From Bacteroidota bacterium (GTDB lineage: Bacteria; Bacteroidota; Bacteroidia; Flavobacteriales; Flavobacteriaceae), in contig JAEWHE010000009.1 of assembly GCA_023387965.1 (NCBI GenBank), positions 208,931 to 272,930 of the forward strand: DNA of 64,000 nt, read 5' to 3'. Position 1 is the stretch's first letter, and each line of letters opens with the position of its first letter. Position numbers and translations under genes: made by a program. Positions 8,876 through 17,604 of this stretch are shown here, in pieces. A model generated the notes under the pieces. It did not search any database, had not been told where the DNA came from, and saw only the letters and a program-made list of their open reading frames with translations.

Positions 8876-8925
8876 TGCCGAAATCATTCGGCAAAACTTC
8901 AATCTGAGTACATTTTGCGAAAGCG
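8876..8925. promoter_or_regulatory. Intercistronic hairpin and right copy of the inverted repeat
   Basis: A perfect hairpin TGCCGAA-ATCA-TTCGGCA occupies 8876-8893; its T-run is on the 5' side, so it is not a classical terminator for the plus strand. AGTACATTTTGCGAAAGCG (8907-8925) is the inverse of the motif at 8467-8486. The two elements sit between the Cys-rich gene and the MbnP-like gene and may set relative expression. Confidence 0.5.
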
Positions 8926-8963
8926 AAAAAATACTCCATGTTTATCATTTAAATTTTATACAG

Positions 8964-9791
8964 ATGAAATCTATTTTTCACAAACTTTTATCGGCTTTTG
9001 CCATCATTCCTTTTTTTGCATCTTGCAGCAGCGACGACAATAACGATAGCACTCCAATTGAAGGTACAACCGGAGATATGGAACTTTATTTTGACAATGG
9101 CGTAAACGGTGACGCCTTGATTTTAGGGAGTTCTTACACTAATTCTAACGGCGAAACGTTAAAAATTAATCGCTTTAATTATATCGTGAGCAACATTATT
9201 TTGGTGAAAGCTGACGGCAGCGAATTTGTATATCCTAAAGCAGAAAGTTATTTTGTAATTAGCGAAGAAACGGGTGCGTTAACGGCTGATTTGACGAATA
9301 TTCCGGCGGGAGATTATAAGCAAATTAAATTTGGAATTGGCGTTGACCAACAGCGTTATCTTGAGGGTGAAACGGCTCAACAAGAATTTTGGAACCACGC
9401 TTCGGCGAACAATATGGTGTGGACTTGGAGCACGGGTTACCGATTTATTAATTTTGAAGGAACCTTTACTTCAAGCGCGGTTTCGGGTGAAAAAAACTTT
9501 CAAATTCACCAAGGAAGCAATTCTTCAACCGACAATTACCGTACGGTTACTTTAAATTTACCAACTACGGCAAGAGTTCGCGAAGGCGAAATGCCAAGCG
9601 TGCATTTAATTGCTGACGCCAATAAAATTATAGATGGCGAAACCAAAATTATTTTGGCTGACAACTTGAATACTGCTGGGACAAATGCAAGCATTATGGG
9701 CGGAAATAACTTGATTACCATTGCGGCAAACTCGTTGCAAATGTTTCGCGTGGATCACGTGCATAACGGAAGCGGCAATCACCACGAATAA
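8964..9791 (+). CDS. MbnP-like copper-binding lipoprotein
   Basis: The 275-aa lipoprotein has a signal peptide ending FFASC, with Cys21 lipidated and Ser-Ser-Asp-Asp following. It belongs to the MbnP family: residues 143-166 carry the conserved Trp-rich stretch EFWNHA ... MVWTWSTGYRFINFEG. In methanotroph MbnP a Trp is oxidised to kynurenine by the partner peroxidase MbnH and then helps bind copper. Trp153 and Trp155 are candidates for the same change here. The C-terminus is His-rich (VDHVHNGSGNHHE), another possible metal site. The partner peroxidase starts 9 bp downstream. No methanobactin genes are nearby, so the pairing is inherited without the chalkophore. Confidence 0.85.
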   Translation: MKSIFHKLLSAFAIIPFFASCSSDDNNDSTPIEGTTGDMELYFDNGVNGDALILGSSYTNSNGETLKINRFNYIVSNIILVKADGSEFVYPKAESYFVISEETGALTADLTNIPAGDYKQIKFGIGVDQQRYLEGETAQQEFWNHASANNMVWTWSTGYRFINFEGTFTSSAVSGEKNFQIHQGSNSSTDNYRTVTLNLPTTARVREGEMPSVHLIADANKIIDGETKIILADNLNTAGTNASIMGGNNLITIAANSLQMFRVDHVHNGSGNHHE

Positions 9792-9800
9792 TTTTTAGTT

Positions 9801-10865
9801 GTGAAAAATATACTGAATAGGAATGCCTTTTGGGCATTCCTAATCTTTCCGTTTTTATTTTCGTGTAATAGCGATGACGGTTACGAGGAAATTCCTATAA
9901 ATGAAGTATTTGATTTAGAAATTCCTTCTAATTTCCCAGAGATTCTGCAAGATATTGCCCATAATTACCCCACAGAATACGGCGTTAAGTTAGGACGGAA
10001 ATTATTCTACGAAAATAAATTATCCCGCGACAATACGGTTTCTTGTGCGTTTTGCCACGAACAGCAGTTTGCGTTTACGCATCACGGACACGATTTTAGC
10101 CACGGAATTGACAATTTAATTGGAACCCGAAACGCGCCTGCGGTACAAAATTTAATTTTCCAGTCGGAATATTTTTATGATGGCGCTTCCAATAGTTTGC
10201 AAATGTTGTCAATCGTTCCTATTCATAATCCAGTGGAAATGGATGAAAATTTGGAAAACATTGCCCAAAAATTAAAATCCGACCCGGAATATGTGAAACT
10301 TTTTCAGACGACATTCGAAGACGGACAAATTTCGTCAGCGAATATTTTGAACGCTTTGGCGCAATTTATGACCGTGATGATTTCTGCCGATTCTAAGTAC
10401 GACAAATTTGTGCGAAACGAAGCTGGAGGAAACTTAACTTTGCAGGAACAGCAAGGCTTAGCGTTGTTCCAAAACAATTGTGCCACTTGCCACGCTACGG
10501 ATATTTTTACCGATAATCAGTTTAGAAATAATGGTTTACCGATTAACCCAAACCTCAACGATTTAGGACGTGAAGCCGTTACCGGATTTGAAAATGACCG
10601 TTATAAATTTAAAGTTCCGAGTTTAAGAAATGTAGCATTAACGGCACCTTACATGCACGACGGAAGATTTGGCTCGTTAGAATCAGTATTGAATTTTTAT
10701 TCAAATGGCGTGCAACAAACGCAAAATCTCGATGAGAAAATGAGGCAACACGGCGTTTTGGGAATTCCCCTTACAACCGAAGAAAAACAGGCGATTATTG
10801 CCTTTTTGAAAACCTTGACGGACGAAAAATTCATCAGCAATCCGTTGTTTTACAATCAAACCTAA
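9801..10865 (+). CDS. Di-heme cytochrome c peroxidase, MbnH-like, lipoprotein
   Basis: The 354-aa protein has a lipoprotein signal (FLFSC, Cys22) and two c-type heme sites, CAFCH (82-86) and CATCH (227-231). APYMHDGRFGSLE near the C-terminus is typical of the MauG/bacterial cytochrome c peroxidase family. Next to an MbnP-like gene the likely role is oxidative maturation of that lipoprotein, as MbnH does, rather than peroxide detoxification; this is inferred from context. The start is GTG at 9801. The downstream gene begins 2 bp after its stop. Confidence 0.88.
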   Translation: MKNILNRNAFWAFLIFPFLFSCNSDDGYEEIPINEVFDLEIPSNFPEILQDIAHNYPTEYGVKLGRKLFYENKLSRDNTVSCAFCHEQQFAFTHHGHDFSHGIDNLIGTRNAPAVQNLIFQSEYFYDGASNSLQMLSIVPIHNPVEMDENLENIAQKLKSDPEYVKLFQTTFEDGQISSANILNALAQFMTVMISADSKYDKFVRNEAGGNLTLQEQQGLALFQNNCATCHATDIFTDNQFRNNGLPINPNLNDLGREAVTGFENDRYKFKVPSLRNVALTAPYMHDGRFGSLESVLNFYSNGVQQTQNLDEKMRQHGVLGIPLTTEEKQAIIAFLKTLTDEKFISNPLFYNQT

Positions 10866-10867
10866 TC

Positions 10868-11671
10868 ATGAAAAAAATAATAATTATTACATGTCTATTT
10901 GCCAATTTGGTAAATGCGCAAATAGATTTAAATTTCAATCAGGACGAATTACCTACAACGTGGGACAACCAAGGAAATTTTGAAGTTTTAGACTATGCAA
11001 TTCATCCGAAATGCGAATCTCTTGCGTTAACAGCAAGTCTATTTAATGAAAATCAAGAAAGTTGGATTGCTACGGAAGCTTATCCTTATCAAGGTGGAAA
11101 CGTCGTAATCAACATGACTCACGGCATAAAAGACTTATACAACTCCCTTAACGTTTATACACATTTCCACAAATTAAAATTGTTTCTATATTATACGGAA
11201 GGTTCTTCTGAAGATTGGACATTGTATCAGGAGTTTGATTTAGCGATGATTGAACAATCTACCAATTGTATGAATTTTTCCACAACAATCAACGCCAATT
11301 TACTAAATGGTTTTGAGTCCGTTAAATACAAATTTTCTGCTTTGACACCACCGACTGTTCAAACCCCATATTTATTGTATTGGTCAATCGATTCGTTATC
11401 GGTTGCTGAAGACACGTCGATGAGAAGAGATGATTTTACATTTCAAAATACTACAATATATCCTAATCCTGTTGTAGATTTTTTGAGTTTCAATGAGGAC
11501 GTAATGCCGGAAAGTATAGTTGTTTATAATCTTTTAGGTCAACAAATATTTGCTAAAAAAATTGAAAGCAACAATAAGAAAATCAATGTTTCACACTTGC
11601 CTTTAGGCACTTATGTTTTGAAACTTACAAAAGAAGGAAGTACAAAATCCTTTAAATTTATTAAAAGATAA
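10868..11671 (+). CDS. Secreted protein with T9SS type A sorting domain, 267 aa
   Basis: A signal peptide (about 1-18, ending VNAQ) is followed by a roughly 165-residue beta-rich domain resembling a jelly-roll or lectin-like module, and then a T9SS type A signal (IYPNPVVDFLSF ... GTYVLKLT). The function of the passenger domain was not recognised. It is translationally linked to the peroxidase gene (2-bp gap) and to the next gene (4-bp gap), so it is probably part of the same copper-related operon. Confidence 0.8.
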   Translation: MKKIIIITCLFANLVNAQIDLNFNQDELPTTWDNQGNFEVLDYAIHPKCESLALTASLFNENQESWIATEAYPYQGGNVVINMTHGIKDLYNSLNVYTHFHKLKLFLYYTEGSSEDWTLYQEFDLAMIEQSTNCMNFSTTINANLLNGFESVKYKFSALTPPTVQTPYLLYWSIDSLSVAEDTSMRRDDFTFQNTTIYPNPVVDFLSFNEDVMPESIVVYNLLGQQIFAKKIESNNKKINVSHLPLGTYVLKLTKEGSTKSFKFIKR

Positions 11672-11675
11672 TACC

Positions 11676-12632
11676 ATGATTAAAAAAATATTGATCGCAA
11701 TGCTAACCATCACATTTGGTGTTAGCCGAGCGGACGATAAAAAACCAGTCCCATCGCGGTTTGACGCTTACAAACTCGAAAATATTTTAGGCGAATGTGA
11801 CGCTTGCGGTTGTTCGGCAACGGGCGGAAGCATGGGGTTTAATTCGCTTGTTTCGGAAAATTTTATTGGCGTGAGATTCATGCACCAAGATTACAGAAGT
11901 CGTGATGGCGTGTTCAATAATTCGCCGTGGATTGATGAAAATTTTTCAACGGTACAACTTTGGGGACGCATTCCAATTGGCGAAAAAATTGAAATTACTG
12001 CGTTAGTTCCGTATCAATTTCTGAATCGAAAAAAAGAAACCGGAAGTCAAAATTTGAGCGGAATTGGCGACATTAATTTATTGGCTTTTTATAATTTGTA
12101 CCAAACCAAAAATGATTCGCTTGCATTGCAACACAAAATTTTGGTTGGAGCCGGAGTGAAAATCCCTACGGGAAAATTTGACAATGAAAACAACGGCAGC
12201 ATTAATCCAAGTTTTCAGTTAGGAACCGGAAGTTGGGATTACAGTTTGGCATCAGAATATATTGTAACCCGCAAAAATGTTGGGTTTAATGCTAATTTGA
12301 GTTATATTTTTAAAACCGAAAATAATCAGAATTATCAATTTGGCGACCAATTTAATTATGGTGGCGGATTGTTTTACACAACAAATTTGAAAGATATTGT
12401 TTTGGTTCCCCAATTGGGTGTTTCGGGTGAAAATTACCAATACAACAAAGACCACGGCGAAAATGTGCCACTTACAAAAGGAGATATTTTTTTTGGGAGA
12501 ATAGGTTTGGAAACGGCTTTCAAAAAATTTTCTGCCGGGATGAATTTGATGCTTCCGATTAATCAAAATTTAAACGGAAACCGCGTGGAAGCCAATTACC
12601 GACTGGCTCTTAATTTGAATTATATTTTGTAG
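11676..12632 (+). CDS. Outer-membrane transporter-like beta-barrel with Cys cluster
   Basis: The 318-aa exported protein has a signal peptide (about 1-19). A metal-binding-looking motif, CDACGC at 41-46, is followed by a Gly/Ser stretch. The remainder has alternating strands typical of MetA/phenol-degradation-type outer-membrane barrels (LWGRIPIGEKIEITALVPYQ, GAGVKIPTGKF) and ends in an aromatic-containing last strand (LNLNYIL). Proteins of this type often sit beside MbnP/MbnH-like pairs, which suggests transport or sensing of the same metal. It closes the operon, before the terminator at 12651. Confidence 0.75.
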   Translation: MIKKILIAMLTITFGVSRADDKKPVPSRFDAYKLENILGECDACGCSATGGSMGFNSLVSENFIGVRFMHQDYRSRDGVFNNSPWIDENFSTVQLWGRIPIGEKIEITALVPYQFLNRKKETGSQNLSGIGDINLLAFYNLYQTKNDSLALQHKILVGAGVKIPTGKFDNENNGSINPSFQLGTGSWDYSLASEYIVTRKNVGFNANLSYIFKTENNQNYQFGDQFNYGGGLFYTTNLKDIVLVPQLGVSGENYQYNKDHGENVPLTKGDIFFGRIGLETAFKKFSAGMNLMLPINQNLNGNRVEANYRLALNLNYIL

Positions 12633-12650
12633 AAAGGTAAATTTTGAATA

Positions 12651-12686
12651 AAAATGTCGGTTGAATATTCTGCCGACATTTATTTT
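12651..12686 (+). terminator. Terminator of the MbnP/MbnH-like operon
   Basis: AAATGTCGG pairs with CCGACATTT (12652-12681), followed by a T-rich tail (TATTTTG). It lies 19 bp after the stop of the barrel gene. Confidence 0.75.
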
Positions 12687-12786
12687 GTGTATAAAAACTA
12701 TAAAGATTTTCGTGTTTTCCATAAAATATTTTCGTTGGGTATTTTTTAAATTTAATAATCAAAATTACTAACGAAAACTGATTGTT

Positions 12787-13221
12787 ATGAACATTAAAAA
12801 TTTTCTCGCAGGATTTGGTGGCGCCATCGTGTTAAATATTTTACACGAATCTTTTAAACGCTCGTCGGTAGATTCACCTCGAATTGACAAAGTTGGCGAA
12901 GAAGCCGTGCAAAAAACTTTGGGCTTTTTTGGCACACAAATTTCCGATCCGCAAACGCTTTACAATACCACACTTGCCGGAGATTTGTTGAGCAATGCCG
13001 CTTATTACAGCATGATTGCGAAAGATCCAACAAATGCTTGGAGCAAAGCACTTTCTTTAGGACTTACCGCTGGAATTGGCGCTGTGATGATACCAGAAAA
13101 AGTGGGATTGAACGACAAACCTGTTGCTAAAAATACACAACGACAAGTGTTAACCGTAGGTTTTTACGTTGCTGGCGCTTTGGCAACCGCCGCAATTGTA
13201 AAACTTTTGGCAAAAAAATAA
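12787..13221 (+). CDS. Hypothetical small membrane-associated protein, 144 aa
   Basis: Hydrophobic, Gly/Ala-rich segments at about 4-20, 85-103 and 122-141 suggest two or three membrane helices with glycine-zipper spacing (AGFGGAIVLN, GLTAGIGAVM, YVAGALATAAIV). The middle is polar. There is no recognised family and no signal-peptide cleavage site. It is a monocistronic gene between a terminator and the symporter gene. Confidence 0.65.
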   Translation: MNIKNFLAGFGGAIVLNILHESFKRSSVDSPRIDKVGEEAVQKTLGFFGTQISDPQTLYNTTLAGDLLSNAAYYSMIAKDPTNAWSKALSLGLTAGIGAVMIPEKVGLNDKPVAKNTQRQVLTVGFYVAGALATAAIVKLLAKK

Positions 13222-13299
13222 TTTTAAAATAAAATTGTACCGTTTCAAAAAGTGGTTTATTCGGCAAAATTTATTTGCTTTGCAATAAACCATTTTTTT

Positions 13300-14796
13300 A
13301 TGCAACCGTTAACCATTTTACTGATTATCGTGATTTATTTCGGAGTATTGATTGCGATTTCTAATATCGTCAGTCGCAAAGATTCCGGGAATGATGCGTT
13401 TTTTAAAGCCAATAAAAATTCCAAATGGTATTTGGTAGCATTTGGAATGATTGGAACCGCGCTTTCAGGTGTAACGTTTATTTCGGTTCCCGGACAAGTA
13501 GGTTCGCCGGATATTCAGTTTAAATATTTTCAGTTTGTATTGGGAAATGCCATCGGATTTATTTTAATTGCCAAAGTGTTGCTTCCGCTGTATTACCGGA
13601 TGAATTTAACCTCCATTTACGGTTACATTGAGCAAAGACTTGGCGTTGTTTCGTATAAAACGGCTGCCACAATTTTTCTCATTAGCCGAACAATTGGTTC
13701 TGCCGCGAGATTGTATTTAGTGGTTTTGGTTTTGCAGCGTTATGTGTTTGATTCGTTTGGCGTTCCGTTTTGGACAACAGTCATGATTTCGCTGGGATTA
13801 ATTTTTGCTTACACCTATCGTGGCGGTTTAAAAACCATCATTATTACTGATACCTTGCAAACTTTATTTCTGGTTTCGTCCGTAATTTTCACCATTTATT
13901 TTATTTGCGATAGTTTGGATTATAGCATTCCGCAAGCGTTTGAAGCGGTGAAGGAGAGCAATTATTCTAAAATATTTTTCTACGAAGATTGGCTCAAAAG
14001 CAATCATTTTTTCAAACAAATTTTAGGCGGAATTTTTGTAACTATCGCCATGGTAGGACTTGATCAGGATTTAATGCAGAAAAACCTCAGCTGCAAAAAT
14101 ATCGGCGAAGCCCAAAAAAACATGTACACTTTTACCGGAATATTTGTGGTCATCAATTTATTTTTCTTGAGCGTTGGAGCTTTACTTTATCTTTATGCAG
14201 AACAAAACGGCATCTCAATTCCTATGAAAAACGGCGTGGTCAAAACCGATTTATTATTTCCGGAAATTGCGTTTAATCACTTGACTTTAATTCCGTCGGT
14301 CGTATTTTTATTGGGATTGACGGCGGCTACATTTGCCACAACCGATTCCGCTTTAACAGCATTGACGACTTCATTTTGCGTAGATTTTTTAGGAATGGAC
14401 AAAGCCGAAAACCCTAACGATAAAAAAATTGTGCGTCAAAGACATGCCGTTCACATTGGATTTTCGGCGTTGATGTTAGTTGTAATTTTGCTCATCAACT
14501 GGCTCAATAGCGATGCTGTTGTGGGATTAATTTTTAAAGTTGCCGCTTACACTTACGGTCCGTTACTTGGTTTGTACGGTTTTGGATTATTCGTAAAATC
14601 GAAAACTGTAAACGAAAAATTTGTGCCTTTGATTTGCATTTTGGCACCAGCCATCACGTTTATCATCAGCAGTTATTCCGCAGAAATTTTTGGCAATTAT
14701 CAATTCGCCGAAGAGTTAATTATTTTAAATGGCGGTTTGACTTTTATTGGATTGCTACTGATTAGCAAAAAGGCTGAAAGCGTGAAAGATTTTTAA
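13300..14796 (+). CDS. Sodium:solute symporter family protein
   Basis: The 498-aa inner-membrane transporter of the SSS family (LeuT-like fold) has about 13 predicted helices. The GTALSGVTFISVPG segment and the later LGLTAATFATTDSALTALTT stretch, with its Ser/Thr sodium-site residues, are characteristic. An upstream in-frame GTG at 13252 would add 16 residues; the ATG at 13300 places the first helix right at the N-terminus and is preferred. The substrate cannot be told from sequence. The 3' end is followed within 3 bp by a dispersed structured repeat. Confidence 0.85.
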   Translation: MQPLTILLIIVIYFGVLIAISNIVSRKDSGNDAFFKANKNSKWYLVAFGMIGTALSGVTFISVPGQVGSPDIQFKYFQFVLGNAIGFILIAKVLLPLYYRMNLTSIYGYIEQRLGVVSYKTAATIFLISRTIGSAARLYLVVLVLQRYVFDSFGVPFWTTVMISLGLIFAYTYRGGLKTIIITDTLQTLFLVSSVIFTIYFICDSLDYSIPQAFEAVKESNYSKIFFYEDWLKSNHFFKQILGGIFVTIAMVGLDQDLMQKNLSCKNIGEAQKNMYTFTGIFVVINLFFLSVGALLYLYAEQNGISIPMKNGVVKTDLLFPEIAFNHLTLIPSVVFLLGLTAATFATTDSALTALTTSFCVDFLGMDKAENPNDKKIVRQRHAVHIGFSALMLVVILLINWLNSDAVVGLIFKVAAYTYGPLLGLYGFGLFVKSKTVNEKFVPLICILAPAITFIISSYSAEIFGNYQFAEELIILNGGLTFIGLLLISKKAESVKDF

Positions 14797-14798
14797 TT

Positions 14799-14924
14799 GG
14801 TTTTGAAACGAAAGGTTCAGGCATTTTAGTTGTCCATTTTCCCGCTTTCCGCAGTAGCTTTTTTTATCACCCAGATTAAAATCCGGGGTATTTAAAAAAA
14901 GGCTACTTGCTTCAATCGGGGTTA
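14799..14924 (-). repeat. Dispersed structured repeat, copy 1
   Basis: In minus orientation it begins TAACCCCGATTGAAGC and carries the block GCGGAAAGCGGGAAAATGGA toward its other end. Its core is a palindrome: AGTAGC plus seven T (14853-14865) pairs with seven A plus GGCTACT (14894-14907). Inside that, ACCCAGATT pairs imperfectly with AATCCGGGGT. It lies between convergent genes. Confidence 0.7.
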
Positions 14925-14971
14925 TGAGAAATTTCATTTTTATTTTTGGAATCGTCGTCGAAAAATTCTGA

Positions 14972-15337
14972 TTAATACTGTCCCGTTGACAACATCACCA
15001 AGGTACAAGCGATCTCTATTTCAATATCTTTTTCGCGAAGCAATTTATAAAGTTCAGGGTTTTCGGTTCCGGGATTGAAGATTACACGTATTGGATGTAA
15101 CGACAAGATGTAATCGTAGTATTGGCGTTGGTTCTGTGGATTGAGATATAAGGTAATCGTATCAATATTGTCAAAAAACTGTGGGTCTTTTTTAATGTTT
15201 ACGCCAAAAATTTCGCCTTCTTTTAATCCAACTGCCACCACATCATGACCTTTATTGGTTAAACTTCTGATGGCCATGTAAGAATATCGGGACGGATTGG
15301 CAGACGCGCCAAGCACTAATGTTTTTTTAGAATTCAT
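14972..15337 (-). CDS. CoA-binding domain protein (YccU type)
   Basis: The 121-aa cytoplasmic protein consists of a single Rossmann-like CoA_binding_2 domain. It starts KKTLVLGASANPSRYSYMA, the nucleotide-binding loop, and continues with the family's PxNP- and FNPG-like motifs (YLNPQNQ, FNPGTENPEL). Family members bind CoA; the biological role is unclear. The start at 15337 follows the AAAATAAAGCT leader shared with the 1535 and 8360 genes. It is convergent with the symporter gene. Confidence 0.85.
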   Translation of the reverse strand: MNSKKTLVLGASANPSRYSYMAIRSLTNKGHDVVAVGLKEGEIFGVNIKKDPQFFDNIDTITLYLNPQNQRQYYDYILSLHPIRVIFNPGTENPELYKLLREKDIEIEIACTLVMLSTGQY

Positions 15338-15365
15338 AGCTTTATTTTCTATTAAATTTACAAAA
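15335..15365 (-). promoter_or_regulatory. Shared leader before the CoA-binding gene
   Basis: On the minus strand, TTTGTAAATTTAATAGAAAA precedes TAAAGCTATG. The AAAATAAAGCTATG part equals that at 1524 and 8358, and the TGTAAATTT part resembles the 8360 promoter region. Confidence 0.4.
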
Positions 15366-15407
15366 ATCTAAAAATAAAAAGGTGCGTTTTACCAAAACAA
15401 TAACACA

Positions 15408-16496
15408 TTACAGTTGGTCTTTATGTTCCTGATAATAGTTCGTTGGCAACATATCGCCTACTTTTTGTTGCCCTAAAAAACCACCAAAAGCAAGAGCCGT
15501 CATCGGAGCGTAATTACCATTTTCGTCCACGAGAATTTCATTTTCCACAAATTGCAAAACCGAAATATTTTTGCCGTGCATAATTGTAAAATTTGTTGGT
15601 CTATCCGTATATTGATCCGTTCGGGTGATTTCCATTTTACCGTTTACCATTTCTTTTTTTACTTCAAATTGTCGGCTTGTGGGTTGTTTGATTAATGTGA
15701 TCTTTTTAAAATTTAGCGTGTCAGAAACTGCTAAATAATCGGTTGGAGCAACTCGCATTTTATCAACAATTAAATAAAAATTATCAGGACCCCAGCTATT
15801 TTCTGCCATCGTTCTGACCAAATGTGGCACAGAACCTTTGTATGTTTCCACGCGTTTTTTATCGGCTTTATTTTTTTTGGAAACATCTTGGTAAAAAGTT
15901 GTGCCGTAAAAAAAATCGCGCACAATCGAAAAAGAATCTAAGGTCATCGTTTTGTATTCTACCGTCATTTCAACCAAATCAAAAAACACAACGTAATCTA
16001 ATTCCGGATTTTCAATTTTTAAAGTTTTTTGAGCTGAAGCGTGCAAAATATTGGTATCCATATCATAGAAAAGATGAATATCGTCTTCGTTTAGAATTTT
16101 ACATTTTTGTCCCGATTTTGTTTTTCCTAAAAATTGTTGCCTAAAGGTTTCCAACATTTTTTTTCGGGTAAAAGGTGACTTCCCTACCACAACTTCCGGA
16201 ATTGTGAAAGCATCCGGTTCTAAAAATGTTTTTATTTTTTTATGCTGAAATACATTTTCCAATCTCGAAGTAATGTAACCCACATAACTAATCACCAATT
16301 GTGACGCCGAAAAACCTTTGGCATCAATGCTAAAAAATCCTTCTTCATTTGTAGTAGTACTAATCGTTGTTCCGTCAATATAAATTGTGGCCGACGGCAA
16401 GGGTTGCTGGGTTTGGCTGTCATAAACCTGACCTTCCAAAACTTGAGCAACGACTGTTTGGCAAAAAATAAAAAGAATGAATACAATTTTTTTCAT
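15408..16496 (-). CDS. Carboxypeptidase-like regulatory domain protein, exported
   Basis: The 362-aa product has a signal peptide (MKKIVFILFIFCQTVVAQ). A CarboxypepD_reg-like beta-sandwich (about 18-100) begins LEGQVYDSQTQQPLPSATIYI, as at the N-terminus of TonB-dependent receptors, but no plug or barrel follows. The remaining 260 residues are an unrecognised beta-rich domain. An in-frame ATG ten codons upstream (16526) gives a poorer signal peptide, so 16496 is preferred. Such proteins are usually envelope proteins of unknown function. Confidence 0.75.
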   Translation of the reverse strand: MKKIVFILFIFCQTVVAQVLEGQVYDSQTQQPLPSATIYIDGTTISTTTNEEGFFSIDAKGFSASQLVISYVGYITSRLENVFQHKKIKTFLEPDAFTIPEVVVGKSPFTRKKMLETFRQQFLGKTKSGQKCKILNEDDIHLFYDMDTNILHASAQKTLKIENPELDYVVFFDLVEMTVEYKTMTLDSFSIVRDFFYGTTFYQDVSKKNKADKKRVETYKGSVPHLVRTMAENSWGPDNFYLIVDKMRVAPTDYLAVSDTLNFKKITLIKQPTSRQFEVKKEMVNGKMEITRTDQYTDRPTNFTIMHGKNISVLQFVENEILVDENGNYAPMTALAFGGFLGQQKVGDMLPTNYYQEHKDQL

Positions 16497-16656
16497 GGCA
16501 GAAATGTATTTAGGAAACACAATCAAATATAAACAATTTGAAAGGTTTACAATTTTTTGGATCCGAAATTATTTCGTAATCGTTCACAGATAATGATTTT
16601 TTATTGTTAATTTTACTCTTGACCGCAAGTTTTGCCCATAACTTTAACCACAAAAA

Positions 16657-17283
16657 ATGGAAATTTTTATTTATGTTTTTGCCGCACTTTTTTCAGTTAT
16701 CAATCCCATTGGTGCGGTTCCTATTTTTGTGGGTTTAACCCAAAACGACTCCAAACAGGAACGTTCTCGGATTTCAATTTGGACAGCCATCAACGTTTTT
16801 ATCATTTTGCTGATTTCATTTTTTGTAGGACAATATGTTCTCAATTTTTTCGGGATTAGTATTGATGCGTTGCGAATCGCCGGAGGTATGATCATTCTAA
16901 ATTCGGGGTTTGCTTTGCTATCCGGAAGATTTAGTAAAACGCGTGGCGTAAATAAAAAGGTGGAAAATGATGCACAACAACGTAATGATATTGCGCTAAC
17001 GCCTTTGGCAATTCCTATGTTAGCGGGACCAGGATCTATTTCGTTGTTGATTGCTTTGTACCAGGATTATAAAACCATCAACGAGCAAATTTTGGTTTGT
17101 TTAGCCATTGCTACAGTTGCCATTAGTATTTTTGCGATGATGCGAAGTGCTCATTATCTATCGAGAATTTTGGGCGCTTCGGGAATTGTTGCGATTTCTC
17201 GAATCATCGGTTTTATCGTGATCGCAATTGGTGTGCAATATATTAGTAGTTCGGTAGTGAATATTTTGAAGACGTTGCAGTAA
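16657..17283 (+). CDS. MarC family integral membrane protein
   Basis: The 208-aa inner-membrane protein has six predicted helices. The opening FAALFSVINPIGAVPIFVGLT and the PLAIPMLAGPGSISLLIAL segment with its Pro-Gly motif define the MarC/UPF0056 family. Despite the name, a role in multidrug resistance has not held up for Escherichia coli MarC, and the transported substrate, if any, is unknown. It is a lone gene with no terminator visible downstream. Confidence 0.9.
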   Translation: MEIFIYVFAALFSVINPIGAVPIFVGLTQNDSKQERSRISIWTAINVFIILLISFFVGQYVLNFFGISIDALRIAGGMIILNSGFALLSGRFSKTRGVNKKVENDAQQRNDIALTPLAIPMLAGPGSISLLIALYQDYKTINEQILVCLAIATVAISIFAMMRSAHYLSRILGASGIVAISRIIGFIVIAIGVQYISSSVVNILKTLQ

Positions 17284-17342
17284 ATTTTTAGATTTTGGCA
17301 ATTAAGGAAAATTGAGATTCTTTATTCTTAAAGAGAAAATTG

Positions 17343-17350
17343 TATTTTTG
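17343..17350 (+). promoter_or_regulatory. TATTTTTG -7 box of the toxin-antitoxin pair
   Basis: TATTTTTG matches the TAnnTTTG consensus and lies 14 bp before the antitoxin start at 17365, so the mRNA leader would be short. Confidence 0.45.
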
Positions 17351-17364
17351 AAAAAATTAGAATT

Positions 17365-17604
17365 ATGAATATTGCATTGAAAAACAAAGTTATAGACAAA
17401 TATTTTGGTTTTTTAAAAAGCCTTGATAACAATTCAAAGAAAAGATTGATTGTTAAGTTAACTGAATCTATCGAAGTTGGAGAAACCGAAAAAATTGATT
17501 TGAAAAGTTTATTTGGCGCTTGGGAAGACAACAGAACTTCAGACGAAATTATAGCAGAAATTAGAAATTCGAGGGTTGAAAAAAAATCTGATATTGATTT
17601 ATGA
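17365..17604 (+). CDS. Antitoxin of a VapBC-like pair
   Basis: The 79-aa protein has a charged N-terminal helix region and a C-terminal FGAWEDNRTSDEIIAEIRNS segment typical of Bacteroidota antitoxins that sit before PIN-domain toxins. That acidic C-terminus would wrap the toxin active site. Its stop codon overlaps the toxin start (ATGA, 4 bp), the standard coupled arrangement. It appears intact although its toxin is frameshifted. Confidence 0.8.
   Translation: MNIALKNKVIDKYFGFLKSLDNNSKKRLIVKLTESIEVGETEKIDLKSLFGAWEDNRTSDEIIAEIRNSRVEKKSDIDL

Noticed and set aside
8502..12632. Complete methanobactin biosynthesis locus
   Set aside because: No MbnA precursor peptide, MbnB/MbnC or MATE exporter was found; only the MbnP/MbnH-like pair is present.
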